Assembly: GCF_933775445.1 (NCBI RefSeq)
Contig: NC_065875.1
Coordinates: forward strand, 4,415,001 to 4,479,000
Length of the DNA: 64,000 nucleotides
Source of the DNA: Argentina anserina
Taxonomy: Eukaryota > Streptophyta > Magnoliopsida > Rosales > Rosaceae
Reading direction: 5' to 3'
The translations under genes were made by a program, and so were the position numbers. The notes beneath the pieces were generated by a model that was not told where the DNA came from, did not search any database, and was given only the letters and a program-made list of their open reading frames with translations. Below, piece after piece: positions 50,115 to 61,173 of the stretch. Each line of letters opens with the position of its first letter. Position 1 is the first letter of the stretch.

Positions 50115-53100
50115 ATGACTGGAAACTCTTCATTAGTTGAGGAAAACCCTTTTGTTTCATCTGGTCATATTAACTCTAATATGACTAGTTCTTCTGAAGC
50201 TGATCCAAACACATCCCAGCGATTATGCTCAACCTTGTTAACTCCATTCAACTATCTTAACTGGTCTAGGGCAGTCACCTTAGCAATTGGTGGTAAGTCT
50301 AGGCTTGGTTTCGTTAATGGCAATTCTCCCATGCCAGAAGAAGGATCTGAGGCTTATGATGTCTTAATGAGCAAGGATCAACAGGTGCAGTCATGGCTAC
50401 TGAATTCCATGGAACCTGGTCTAGCTGAGATTTTCAGCTATTCTGGAACTGCCTTGGACATCTGGAACAATGTCAAGGAGATGTATGGCAACCAGAACAA
50501 TTCAGTCCGAGTTTTCCAACTCAAGAAGGAGATAGCCAACCTGGAGCAAGAAGATGCTCCATTTGTTCAGTATCTTGGAAAACTCACAGCTAAGTGGAAT
50601 GAGTTATCTCTCTATCTTCCTCATACCACTGATACTTTGATTTTGGCGAAAAGGGCTGAAGAGGATAAGATTTTCCAACTGTTGGCCAATCTCAATGCTG
50701 ACTATGAGGATCTGAGGAGTCACATTCTTATGAATTCGGAGCTACCATCCTTCAAGTCAGTATGTGCTACTGTTCAGAGAGAGGAACTTCGCAGGAAAGT
50801 TATGAATGCTGAAATTAACACCAACATGTCAAACTCAAGGGCTTATGTTGCAAGTCAATCATCCTCTGAGTCTAAAAACTTCAAAGGAAAGTCAAAATTG
50901 TTTAAATGCACTCATTGTAATGCAACTAACCATGTGGTAGAAACTTGTTGGATATTACATCCTGAGTTAAAAGCCAAGTTTATGAAGGAACGAGAGAGCA
51001 AGAAAAATCAAAGGAATTGGACCAGTCCATTTCACAAGGCTAATGTGGCTACTAATGTGACTTCATCTTCTTCTACTGCTTCTGAGGGTTTGATTGACTT
51101 CACTACTAATCCTGCTATTCTACTCAATGAGTTTGCAGCTTATCTACAACAGAAACAAAGCAAGGGTGGCAGCAATAATGAAAAAAATCCACATACAGCA
51201 CTCCTTGGCAAGTTTGCCGGTTTTTTGGCTGAAACAGACATGGTGAAAGACAGTGATATTCCAGGTATCATGAAATCCTTTAAGACTGCCATTGATATTA
51301 ATAGTAAGCATGATTATTGGGTCATTGATTCAGGAGCCACATACCATATGACAAATTGCTCTAAAAATTTGCAAGATTTTGAAACAATGTCATCCTGTGT
51401 ATCTGTTGCAAATGGGAAGGGTGCTCATGTTTTAGGCAAAGGAAAAATAGATTTTTTCTCAGAAAATATCAAATCTGAAGCTTTATTCATTCCATCGTTT
51501 CCTTTTCAATTACTCTCTGTTGGTAAAATCACTAAGCTTCTAAACTGCCTAGTCATTTTCTCTCCGGTTGGTGTCATTTTCCAGGATATCACCACCAAGA
51601 GGAAGATTGGTGAAGGGTTCTTTCTGGATGGCTTGTATTATCTGTCAAAAAAATCACAAGCCTTCCAAGTCAGCTCTAGCAGTGTCTCAGATCTTCATCT
51701 TTGGCATCAGAGACTAGCTCATCCCTCAGACAATGTATTATCTATCTTGTTTCCTTCTTTCAATCAAGGAGTCAAGCACTGTGATGTGTGTTATCAGTCC
51801 AAGTTTTCTAGATTACCTTTCAATTCCTCTGTGTCAAGAGCTTGTAATCCATTTGAAATCATCCATTATGATATTTGGGGACCTGTTAAGCAGTCATTTG
51901 ATGGTTTCAAGTACTTTGTAATTTTTGTTGATGATTTTACAAGGATTACTTGGTTGTATCTCCTAAAACACAAGAGTGAAATCTATGAAATATTTAAGAA
52001 TTTTCATAACCTTATTCTCACTCAATTTTCATCCAAAATCAAAATCCTTAGATCTGATAATGGCTCGGAATACATGTCTCGAAACATGGCTAAGTTTTTG
52101 GGGCTGCATGGAATTATTCACCAAACAAGTTGTGTTGGCACACCACAGCAAAATGGCATAGCAGAAAGGAAAAATAGGGATTTACTTGAAAAGACTAGAG
52201 CTCTAATGTTTCATGCCAATCTGCCTAAGAAATATTGGTCACAAGCTGTTCTTACTGCTACTTATCTCATAAACAGGCTTCCAAGCAGAGTTTTAAAAGC
52301 CAAGTCACCTTTGGAAGTTCTTAAAAATAGAAAAATTGATCTCTCACACTTGAAGGTGTTTGGTTGTGTGTGCTATGTTCATGTTCAGTCCAATCACAGA
52401 GATAAGTTGGATCCAAGAGCAGTAAAGTGCATTTTCTTAGGGTATTCCTCTACTCAAAAGGGATATTGTTGTTACAATCCTTTAACAAGGAAAATGGTAG
52501 TATCAAGAGATGTTAAGTTTGAGGAATCCATGAGTTATTTTTCAGAAAAAATCCAGTTTCCTAGTCAGGGGGAGAATTACAGTGATCTATTTCCTTTCTT
52601 AAATGTGAGTACAACAGTTGAAGAAAATGCAGACAATTCACTTATTTCAGCAGAATGCATTTCCACAGATTCTACTTCTGCCAATCCTGACTCTGATGAT
52701 TTTTATGGTAACATTGATAGCTCCTTGCAGATTGATACTACAGATGTTGTTGATCAAGATGTGCATGTGCATCATTCCCCAGCTCATGTTCAGCCTAGGA
52801 GAAATCCTCCTCGAACTCGGAATCCTCCTGTAAAAATGATAGATTATGTGGCCTGCACTTCAAAATATCCCATTTCAGATTTTGTGAGTTACCACAGCCT
52901 GTCATCAAATTTTTGTGCTTATCTCAGCAACCTAGATGGTCTCCATGAACCTCAAAATTTTGAGGAAGCATGTCAGCATGAAACTTGGAAGCAAGCTATG
53001 GAAACTGAACTCTCGGCTCTTGAAGACAATCAGACTTGGAGCATTGTTCAGCTTCCTAAAGGGAAGAAAGAAGTTGGTTGTCGATGGATTTATAAAAATA

Positions 53101-54485
53101 AATTCAATGCAGATGGTTCTTTGGAAAGGCACAAAGCCCGACTGGTGGCTAGAGGATTCACGCAAACATATGGAGTAGATTATAAAGAGACTTTTGCCCC
53201 AGTAGCAAAAATGAATACAGTGAGAGTTCTCTTATCTGTTGCAGTCAACAAGAACTGGTCTCTCCATCAAATGGATGTGAAAAATGCATTTTTACATGGT
53301 GAATTGCAAGAAGAAGTGTACATGAAATTGCCTCCAGGTTATTTACATGCTAATACTGATCCTAACCTGGTATGCAGGCTACATAAAGCCATTTATGGTT
53401 TAAAACAGTCACCTAGAGCTTGGTATGCTAAGCTCAGTTCTATACTGGAAGAAGTTGGTTTTTGCAGAAGCAATGCAGACTCATCTTTATTTGTCCGAAA
53501 TGGTGATCATGGAAAATTGGTTGTTCTCATTTATGTGGATGATTTAATTGTCACAGGTGATAACCTTGAAGAAATTACTGCTCTCAAACAGTCACTTTTG
53601 TCAAAATTTGCCATGAAGGACCTTGGTGCTCTTAAATATTTCCTCGGCATAGAAATGGCTACTTCATCTAAAGGCCTGTTTCTAAACCAAAGGAAATATG
53701 TTTTAGACTTGCTTGCAGAGGCAGAAGTGACAGATTGCAAACCTGCTCGCACACCCCTTGATAGTAAGATCATGTTGGACACTCCTGGTACTGCTCTCTC
53801 CAATATCAGCTCTTATCAACGACTGGTTGGAAGATTAATATACCTCACCATAACCAGGCCTGACATCTCATTTGCTGTAAGTATTGTATCTCAGTTCATG
53901 CATACTCCTACCTCTTTTCATTTGAGCATTGTGAAATGCATTCTGAGGTACTTAAAGGGATCGGTTGGCAGAGGCATTATTCTCAGGAACCATTGTCACA
54001 CAAATATTTCAGCTTATGTTGATGCAGATTGGGCTGGTAATGTTATTGACAGAAAAAGTACAACTGGTTCTTGTACATTTGTTGGTGGAAATTTAGTAAC
54101 TTGGAGGAGTAAGAAACAAAGTGTTGTTGCTCGCTCAAGTGCCGAGGCAGAATATAGAGCTATGGCCTCTGCAGCTTGCGAAATGGTTTGGTTAAAAGGT
54201 CTCCTAGGTGATCTGGGATTTCTTTGTCAAGTGCCAATGTCCCTTCACTGTGACAACCAAGCTGCCATCCACATTGCCTCAAATCCAGTCTTCCATGAGC
54301 GCACTAAACATATTGAAGTCGATTGCCACTATGTTCGAAATCAGGTTCAATCTCAAGTCCTTACCACTGTTTATACTAAGAGTGAAGATCAACTTGCAGA
54401 CGTCTTCACAAAGTCTCTATCCTCTGCTCGATTTCTCTCCATTCTTGGCAAGCTGGGATCTACAAACCTCCTAGATCCAGCTTGA
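50115..54485 (+). CDS. Ty1-copia Gag-Pol polyprotein, intact, 1456 aa
   Basis: Single uninterrupted frame. Gag is at about 30-300, with LLTPFNYLNWSRAVTLAIGG and a CCHC-type knuckle (CTHCNATNHVVETC). Protease is near 405 (WVIDSGATYHMT). The pre-integrase region has HLWHQRLAHPS and CDVCYQSK. The integrase core has FVDDFTRITWLYLL, RSDNGSEY and QNGIAERKNRDL. Reverse transcriptase has WKQAMETELSAL, QMDVKNAFLHGEL and the YVDD catalytic motif in LIYVDDLIVTG. RNase H has DADWAGNVIDRKSTTGS, SSAEAEYRAMA and DNQAAIHIASNP. The order PR-INT-RT-RH defines copia. The start is 100 bp after the 5' LTR. All key residues seen are present. Confidence 0.97.
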   Translation: MTGNSSLVEENPFVSSGHINSNMTSSSEADPNTSQRLCSTLLTPFNYLNWSRAVTLAIGGKSRLGFVNGNSPMPEEGSEAYDVLMSKDQQVQSWLLNSMEPGLAEIFSYSGTALDIWNNVKEMYGNQNNSVRVFQLKKEIANLEQEDAPFVQYLGKLTAKWNELSLYLPHTTDTLILAKRAEEDKIFQLLANLNADYEDLRSHILMNSELPSFKSVCATVQREELRRKVMNAEINTNMSNSRAYVASQSSSESKNFKGKSKLFKCTHCNATNHVVETCWILHPELKAKFMKERESKKNQRNWTSPFHKANVATNVTSSSSTASEGLIDFTTNPAILLNEFAAYLQQKQSKGGSNNEKNPHTALLGKFAGFLAETDMVKDSDIPGIMKSFKTAIDINSKHDYWVIDSGATYHMTNCSKNLQDFETMSSCVSVANGKGAHVLGKGKIDFFSENIKSEALFIPSFPFQLLSVGKITKLLNCLVIFSPVGVIFQDITTKRKIGEGFFLDGLYYLSKKSQAFQVSSSSVSDLHLWHQRLAHPSDNVLSILFPSFNQGVKHCDVCYQSKFSRLPFNSSVSRACNPFEIIHYDIWGPVKQSFDGFKYFVIFVDDFTRITWLYLLKHKSEIYEIFKNFHNLILTQFSSKIKILRSDNGSEYMSRNMAKFLGLHGIIHQTSCVGTPQQNGIAERKNRDLLEKTRALMFHANLPKKYWSQAVLTATYLINRLPSRVLKAKSPLEVLKNRKIDLSHLKVFGCVCYVHVQSNHRDKLDPRAVKCIFLGYSSTQKGYCCYNPLTRKMVVSRDVKFEESMSYFSEKIQFPSQGENYSDLFPFLNVSTTVEENADNSLISAECISTDSTSANPDSDDFYGNIDSSLQIDTTDVVDQDVHVHHSPAHVQPRRNPPRTRNPPVKMIDYVACTSKYPISDFVSYHSLSSNFCAYLSNLDGLHEPQNFEEACQHETWKQAMETELSALEDNQTWSIVQLPKGKKEVGCRWIYKNKFNADGSLERHKARLVARGFTQTYGVDYKETFAPVAKMNTVRVLLSVAVNKNWSLHQMDVKNAFLHGELQEEVYMKLPPGYLHANTDPNLVCRLHKAIYGLKQSPRAWYAKLSSILEEVGFCRSNADSSLFVRNGDHGKLVVLIYVDDLIVTGDNLEEITALKQSLLSKFAMKDLGALKYFLGIEMATSSKGLFLNQRKYVLDLLAEAEVTDCKPARTPLDSKIMLDTPGTALSNISSYQRLVGRLIYLTITRPDISFAVSIVSQFMHTPTSFHLSIVKCILRYLKGSVGRGIILRNHCHTNISAYVDADWAGNVIDRKSTTGSCTFVGGNLVTWRSKKQSVVARSSAEAEYRAMASAACEMVWLKGLLGDLGFLCQVPMSLHCDNQAAIHIASNPVFHERTKHIEVDCHYVRNQVQSQVLTTVYTKSEDQLADVFTKSLSSARFLSILGKLGSTNLLDPA

Positions 54486-54492
54486 GGGGGAG

Positions 54493-54714
54493 TATGGAAG
54501 TATTGAAGTATGGTAGCAGCATGGCTTGGGATCTTATTCACGCGCAGCATGGCTTGGGGATCTCCTTCACTGATTTCATGGATCTTGGTTTTGCAGCATG
54601 GCTGCCAATGCTTGTGTAATTGTTAGAGTTTAGTATATATATATACAAAACCTTTGTACTCAGTTTTGATCAATTAATATACTCAAGAGAGAAAACCGTT
54701 TATGGTTTTCTACA
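54493..54714 (+). repeat. 3' LTR of the copia element
   Basis: 222 bp, nearly identical to the 5' LTR; see the element entry. Confidence 0.95.
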
Positions 54715-54719
54715 GTGTA

Positions 54720-55966
54720 GGGGAGGATGAGCGAAAGAAGATAGTGTAATTGCATGTGGGTTTTCTGTCCGGACAGCGGAAGGAGGTGGCGGTGAAGCTC
54801 TCCGAGCTTCTGCGTCTCTTGAAGCAGCAAGAAAGGAAGAGAGAGCCTCGCTAAAATGTGAGAGCACCTCTTGTAGCGTCTGATTGAACCTTAAATGAGG
54901 AATGGGCTCAACAATTGGGCAAGGGATTTGGGACGAGAGAGAAGGGAACTTGAGCTGAAATAAATGGACTCCGGTCACGTACTAAAAGAGTAAGATTGGG
55001 CTTTTCTCAAGGCCTACAGTCGGTAGCCCGTCAAAAAATGAACCCGACTGCTGTCGGACAATAGATAGTTAGATCGACAGCTAGACTAAGTCCCGCGAAA
55101 ACATATTTACTAAAATATCTTTTTAAAACACAAGAAAATATTTTATAAAGTCTCGAGTTGAGCGTTGGAACGCTTGTGGCATGTATAGGTTGATGTCGTG
55201 GTATTTAACTACTACATACTTGATATTTTAAAAAAATTATTAATTAATTCTAATATGTCAGTAATTAAAAATCTTGACTATAACATGCCCTGTCTATCTA
55301 GACGACCTAGACTCGTTTAGAGGCCGGCTAGATTCGCCTAGATATGCCTAGAGATGGCCACCATCCACCTAGACCTCAGAACGTCTACAAGTTAGAATAG
55401 GCATGCCTAGAGTTGTCCCGTCGCCTAGCGTCTAGGCGGGCTACGCGGCCAAGTTTTATTACATTAATTATACGTAGTTGCTCTTTATTGGTTCCATGGT
55501 TGTAACTATTTTCATATCATGCAATGGTTCCCATTAGAATAGAGTGGTACAGTGATATGGCTTCGGACCACTAAATAACTATCCTTGTGGCAGGCTAGGA
55601 CGATGAAAATAACTAATCTTTACTTCATACGGCTTCACATAGCGATCTAATAATCGAAATCATTCTAATATATACTTATTTGGTTCCATGGTCCGAATGA
55701 TATCATTATTATTATACTTTCAGCTAAAGGTTGATTTTCTCCAACGGAAAAGTAGAGGCACTTAGAAATTAAAAAAGAACAGCCAAAAAAAAGAAGGTTG
55801 AATAGAAGTCACAAAAAGCTTAAGCTAGAGGCAAAATAATTGTGGTTGTTGTTGTATAATAATGCAAATAGTTGTTAAGATTGACTTTTAACAAGTGCGC
55901 CTTTAGTAATTCAGGAACGTGTTCCTTATCTTTCATGCAAATTATTTGTGCCAAATTAAGTAATCT
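54720..55966. other. spacer; minus-strand open stretch at 54978-54720 and CCTAG-rich segment
   Basis: The minus-strand frame (HLFQLKFPSLSSQIP..., with LQEVLSHFSEALSSFLAASR) is protein-like but unidentified; part of it now lies in the 3' LTR. At 55300-55450 there are many CCTAGA/CCTAGGC motifs, a common degraded plant repeat. Nothing firm. Confidence 0.3.
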
Positions 55967-55971
55967 GTGGT

Positions 55972-55978
55972 TATAAAA
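55972..55978 (+). promoter_or_regulatory. TATA box of the SDR gene
   Basis: TATAAAA about 50 bp upstream of the ATG at 56027. It places the transcription start near 56005 and rules out the in-frame Met at 55967, which lies 5' of this box. Confidence 0.65.
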
Positions 55979-56026
55979 GGCTTGGCTGGTCACGTAGCTT
56001 TACAAAAACAAACATCTCAACACAAG

Positions 56027-56863
56027 ATGACTGAGGCCTTTCCACTACCACTGCAGAAGCTCCAAGGCAAGGTTGCCATCGTTACCGGCGGCGCCAGCGG
56101 CATTGGAGCATTCACGGCGCGCCATTTCGCATCCCACGGTGCTCACGCCGTCGTGATTGCCGATGTCCAGGACTCCAAGGGTAAAGATGTGGCCGCATCG
56201 ATCGGCTTTGACCGCTGCAACTACGTTCACTGCGACGTCAGTGACGAGGACCAGGTTAAGTCTCTAGTAAACACCACCGTCGAAAAGTACGGCCAGCTCG
56301 ATGTTATGTACAGTAATGCCGGGATAACCGCCGCGTCGGCGCAGACGGTGCTGGAGATGGACCTGTCCGAATACGACAGAGTGATGGCGGTGAACGCTCG
56401 CGGGATGGCGGCGTGTGTGAAGCACGCGGCACGTGTGATGGTGGAGAAGGGGGTGAAGGGGAGCATAGTGTGCACGGCGAGCTTTGTGGCGAAGTGCGGG
56501 ATCGAGGGCATGACAGACTACACGATGTCGAAGCATGCAGTGCTGGGGCTTGTCAGGTCGGCGAGCGTGCAGCTGGCAGAGCGTGGAGTGCGCGTGAACT
56601 GCGTGTCGCCAGGTATGGTGGCGACGCCGTTGGTGTGCCAAACTTTTCAGATTAAGGAGCAAAAGATGCAGGAGTTGATGGCCGAAGTATATTCGGGAAA
56701 GAATGGGCCACTGACTGAGAAGAACCTGGCGGATGCTGTGGTGTTTCTGGCTTCAGATGACTCGACGTTCGTTACCGGCCATAATTTGGTGGTTGATGGC
56801 GGACTTGGCACCAAGGCCGTGGCGGAGATACAAAAATTGACCATGCATAATAATCGCCATTAA
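56027..56863 (+). CDS. short-chain dehydrogenase/reductase (SDR110C-like), 278 aa
   Basis: NAD(P)-dependent oxidoreductase of the classical SDR family. Cofactor motif TGGASGIG near residues 18-25 with an acidic residue in IADVQD that favours NAD(H). HCDVSD and the NAG motif (YSNAGIT) follow. The catalytic Ser lies in CTAS, and the Tyr/Lys pair in YTMSK. RVNCVSPGMVATPL follows as in the family. The closest named relatives would be secoisolariciresinol, zerumbone or xanthoxin dehydrogenase-like SDRs; the substrate cannot be told from sequence. Single exon and complete; 278 residues is normal for the group. The coding region is more GC-rich than its AT-rich surroundings. No targeting peptide is seen, so probably cytosolic. 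The start is chosen because a TATA box lies 50 bp upstream. Confidence 0.92.
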   Translation: MTEAFPLPLQKLQGKVAIVTGGASGIGAFTARHFASHGAHAVVIADVQDSKGKDVAASIGFDRCNYVHCDVSDEDQVKSLVNTTVEKYGQLDVMYSNAGITAASAQTVLEMDLSEYDRVMAVNARGMAACVKHAARVMVEKGVKGSIVCTASFVAKCGIEGMTDYTMSKHAVLGLVRSASVQLAERGVRVNCVSPGMVATPLVCQTFQIKEQKMQELMAEVYSGKNGPLTEKNLADAVVFLASDDSTFVTGHNLVVDGGLGTKAVAEIQKLTMHNNRH

Positions 56864-57325
56864 TTGATTATATTTCAGCTTCTCAACAAATCATTATAAT
56901 ATCTTTGGACTTTGTACGTTGCGATAGCAACATAGTTTCATTGTATCTTCTCAACAGCATATGAGCTGATCTGAGCTCCATACTCAATTATTCAACATCA
57001 GATCCTTATATAGTTTGAAAAAAAAAATCAGATCCTTATTTCTTCATTTTGAAATTATGTCATTCATAATTCAACAATCAATGTAAAATTGAGTGAACAT
57101 AAGACTTGAACTGTTCGGGAATGGAAGTCATCATTTATGGCAGAAACTGTAAAATTTTCAGTGATCAACGTAAAAAAGATGTGAAAGAGAAGAAGTGAGA
57201 AGAATTGAGAAATTAAGAAATCGGGGTAGAAAGTAGAATACATTGCTTAATAGAATATGGTTCTTGAGGGTGGCTGGATCTCTGTAATGAGAGAGGTCTC
57301 AACTCTAAGGATAACAAAGAAGCAA
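56864..57325. other. 3' flank of the SDR gene
   Basis: AT-rich, with a duplicated ATCAGATCC sequence at 56997 and 57028. No gene seen. Confidence 0.4.
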
Positions 57326-57670
57326 GCTGACTCCCATGATTCTAGATTTTTATCTATTTAGCATCCTCTTTGTGCAGGGGAATGAAGAGCGCTCGTGATC
57401 GAGGCTCATCATGATTAATGTTGTTGCACATCCCTAGTAAGTTTATATGTTATAACCTTAGAATTAGAGATAAGACCTCTAAGGAGCTTTGTGACTTTGG
57501 AACCAACTCCACTAAGGCAAATACTTCAATTCAACATATCGGCTGCTTGCCTGCTTCCATGCTTATCAATTCATGAAGACTCTGGCTTATGTTTGATCAT
57601 TGTAATATATTTCCATTCCCTTATTATTTCATCCTTTAATATATATCCAAAGCATGCTTTTGTAACTATG
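57326..57670 (+). pseudogene. F-box gene 3'-end relic (copy of gene 2 terminus)
   Basis: Closely matches 48140-48455, the last 80 codons plus 3' flank of F-box gene 2. Shared blocks include ATTTAGCATCCTCTTTGTGC, AAGTTTATATGTTATAACC, CCAACTCCACTAAGGCAAA and CCATGCTTATCAATTCATG. Insertions (for example GATCGAGGCTCATCATGATT near 57398 and extra bases at 57462) break the frame. The F-box half is absent. A non-functional partial duplicate. Confidence 0.85.
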
Positions 57671-58147
57671 TGACGAGTATGGCTTTAATTAGAAAATTTC
57701 ACTGAATTGATTTTACTCTTTTGTGTGTTTTATTGTTTGAATAGAATTCAGTACTTTTAGATTTTTTTATAATTTTAAATTAGTTTTACTTTTTATTTTA
57801 TTACTTTTAGGCTGCTTGTTTATTTTTGTTAATTTAGTCATACTTTTCAGGTTAGAAGCATCTAGCCACCACCCAGTCCACTTTATTTATTTTTGTTTAT
57901 TATTTTAGCGGTTATTGTCACCACATAATCCCTTTTATTTTCCTCTATTGTTTTATCAAAAGACTATAATACTTTGGCGTAAAATTACTGTAATAGACAA
58001 TAAGTTATTTTTTGTTTATTTCATAAAATACGCATCTATATATATATATTAAATAATTAAAATTGAAATTAATGAAAAGATTGAAACCCTTATACTTCTG
58101 CAGTATTGTTAAATTAAAAAGCGTGTTCTAGTTTTTTTTGTTGGGAT
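57671..58147. other. AT-rich spacer
   Basis: No recognised features. Confidence 0.4.
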
Positions 58148-58152
58148 TTAGA

Positions 58153-61100
58153 TGTAACGACCCCAAAATTTCGAGCCTAAAAACTCAAAATTCTAAAGTC
58201 GTTAAACACAAATAATCTCAAATAAATCGAAATCATTAAAGTGTAACAGCGGATCAATTCTGAGTTCTCAATACAACTCAGACAACCAATTATTACAACC
58301 CAAATTATAATCCATACACAAAATGGAAATGTAATAATCCTCACAAATCACTCACAAATCTCACAAATGAAAATACACAAATCCTCACACACGAATCCAT
58401 GCTAAAATCTCACCACAAGTAGGATCCGAACGACTTCGAGCCTCTGTAGTCGTCACTCAACCTCCACTTATAGCTCGTATGAGTAAAATCAAAATATAAT
58501 TCGCATATCAAAATATACGAAAGATCACAAAACAACAAATATAAATGCCCCCATGAGCCAATGGTCAGCCCATCTGGTTGACCCAAAGAAATATGAAATA
58601 AAAAGCTCATGAGGAAATTAAGTAACCCTTCTGGTTACCCAATGCATTTATAATACGGGTACCAAGAACGCTGGTACACATCTGTTACCCCTCTCGTAAT
58701 ACACCGTTGATATTGGATAGCCACCCGCTACCCAACATCCAAAATACACCGAGTACCCATGAGCAGATAACCACCCGTTACCTCGCATGCAGTACTAAGG
58801 CAGACAGACTAGAGCTCTAACTGTATCGTAACTTTCGCCCGGCCAAAGGCTAGGTTCCGACTTGCCAAACACGTACAATAATCTCACATCATATTGTACC
58901 AAAAGTCAGGTCCGAAGACAATTCACATTTTAACAATCTCAATGTTAAAAGTCACGTACAATAATCACACATCATATTGTACCACACATCACGTCCGAAG
59001 ACAAATCACAATTTTTAACATACTCCGTGATAAATCATGTACAATAATCACTCATCATATTGTACGTTTTAAAACTTTCACGATATCACCACAATAAAAA
59101 TCATAACAGTATATTATATAGCAAACTATATATATTCGTATTTATTACCATTTATACAATATATACATAGTCCACTATATCCTATACATGTCATATTTCA
59201 TAAACACCTGAAGAATTACGTACAATATTCTCACATCATATTGTACCATTCAAATCACATACTCATGCAAAATTTTCCGTCACCGAAATGACTATTGTTA
59301 ATGAATTAATAACAGTACGTAATTTAATGAACTATATATATATATGTACTTATTACCATTATACGGTATATATGTAGTCCACTAAATTATATACATGTTG
59401 TAATTCATTTGATAAACACACTTGCAAAAATGTTGAATCACCACGAGGGTAGATTCGTAATTCAGTGAGATTTTACTCACCTTATAGACTCGAGCGTAAT
59501 TCCACAATTCCCGCTGATAATTCCTTTCATTGATTTAACGATCACCTTGAAAAGATAAGAAAAGAATTTAGAATCGTTTCGTAAACCTTTAAATGCCGAA
59601 ACAGTAATAATCGATTACTGTTCAGCAATTTTTGGTTTTTACGAAGTTACTGTTCACTGTTCACTATTCACGGTTACTGTACAATACTCAATTAATACGT
59701 ATTTCTGTACGTATAAGTACTATATACGTATTTTCTTTACGTATAAATAATATATACGTATTTCTGTACGTATAAATAATATATACGTATTTCTGTACGT
59801 ATAAATATTATATACGTATTTCTGTACGTATAAATATTAATACGTATTTCTGTACGTATAAATATTAATACGTATTTCTGTACGTATACGTACGATTTAA
59901 ATGTAAATACAATCTCAGTAAATAAAATTTACTATTTACCTTTTACAAATTACTTTTTACATTTACTGAAAGTAATTTATATTTACATTTACCGAAGGTA
60001 AAATTTAATTACATTTACCGTAGTAAATAAAAATTACATTTACATTTACCGTACACAGTAAATTACCAAAATACCCTTCTGTCAAATCTGTTCCCACCGC
60101 CGCACGTGGCGGCGCGTGTGGCACACGCGCCACCTCCGGCGGGCTGCGCGTGGGGCCCACGCGCCGAGGCTAACCACGACGCGTATCACGCCACCGCCGC
60201 GTCCAATCCCTTCTCCTCCTTCTCCTCTTCCTTCCTACAACTTCAGATCCCCCCTACGCTACCCTATTCAATCCCACGCGCCGCCTCTAGGCGGCGGTAA
60301 CTCCTCCTCCTCCCACACCTCCAATCTCCTCAATTCGATCCCAAAACTGTCTAACAATCACAATCAACCATCAATTACTACAAACCATACCTTAAATCGA
60401 AGCTAGAACCTCCGATTGACGTTGGAAAAGCTCGGATTTGTCGGCGGCGCTTCGATTCCTCGGGAAGGATTTGAATCGTGCGATTTGGCCCCAAATCCGA
60501 TCGAAGGGGCGTGAAGGGCGAGAATCGACGTCAAGCTACCCTCCTCCTAGTCCTTGCGTTGCCGGAGCCGAGCGGCGACGAGTTGCAGGGTCTTGGTGAC
60601 GTCGTGTAGGCCTCACGGCGGCAAGGAAGGCGATGTCGTGCTCGGGGTTTGGGGAGGAGAGCCGTGCGGTGCTCCTAGGCTAGGCGGTGTGACCCACGGT
60701 GGCCTGGTCGACGAGATCGCCGGCGTTGAAATGAGGGGGGAGAGAGCTCGGGGAGAGAGAATGTCGAGAGAGAGAGTTCGAGGGAGAGAGCGGCGGAAGT
60801 GAAAGGGTTTCCTGTTATGGAAACCCTAGTTAACAAAAATTCCTTTTTATACTAGTTTCCAAATCGGAAACTAACTTCCGACGTGAATAACTTTTGCGTA
60901 CAACGTCCGTTTCGAACGCGTCACATATCCACGAACTCGTATCAACGAGCTCTACAACTTCCGTGAAGAAAGTTTTCGAAACCGAGCAACGGATTAAAAG
61001 TCGATATAAACGTTCGGAAACGTAACGTTTTTCGAATTAAACGTTCCGATAACGTATCTGTTACTCGTTTCATAACGTCGTAACCAATCACATCCATTCT

Positions 61101-61168
61101 AATTAAATTTCACAATTTTAAAGAATTCAAATCCACTCAAATGTTGTTTGAAATTTAGGGTTATTACA
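58153..61168 (-). mobile_element. solo LTR, 3.0 kb, same family as 25844, opposite orientation
   Basis: On the plus strand it starts TGTAACGACCCC and ends GGGTTATTACA; read on the minus strand this is TGTAATAACCC...GGGGTCGTTACA, matching the copy at 25844. TTAGA flanks it on both sides (58148-58152 and 61169-61173). It contains the same ordered blocks: TCGTCGGACTTG-type text, the GTACAATAATC repeats, the GC-rich leader (60100-60800) and a minus-strand TATA box near 60845. A copy-specific expansion of TACGTATTTCTG units lies at 59695-59890. The frames at 60106-60406 and 60554 lie in the leader and are not taken as genes. Confidence 0.8.
59695..59890. repeat. tandem TACGTATTTCTGTACGTATAAATA repeat in the solo LTR
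   Basis: About seven units of roughly 27-31 bp, each with paired TACGTA palindromes. The copy at 25844 has only scattered TACGTA motifs at the corresponding place. Confidence 0.8.
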
Positions 61169-61173
61169 TTAGA

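Larger units (their letters stand above)
49795..54714 (+). mobile_element. complete Ty1-copia retrotransposon, 4.9 kb, likely young
   Basis: 5' LTR 49795-50014 (220 bp) and 3' LTR 54493-54714 (222 bp) differ by two substitutions at their ends and one TA unit. GTGTA flanks the element on both sides (49790-49794 and 54715-54719). The primer-binding site TGGTATCAGAGC (50015-50026) directly follows the 5' LTR, and the polypurine tract GAGGGGGAG (54484-54492) directly precedes the 3' LTR. With an uninterrupted polyprotein gene this copy looks autonomous and recently inserted. Confidence 0.97.

Noticed and set aside
55967..56026. Upstream in-frame start for the SDR gene
   Set aside because: The TATA box lies between this Met and the later one, and the added residues do not resemble the family.
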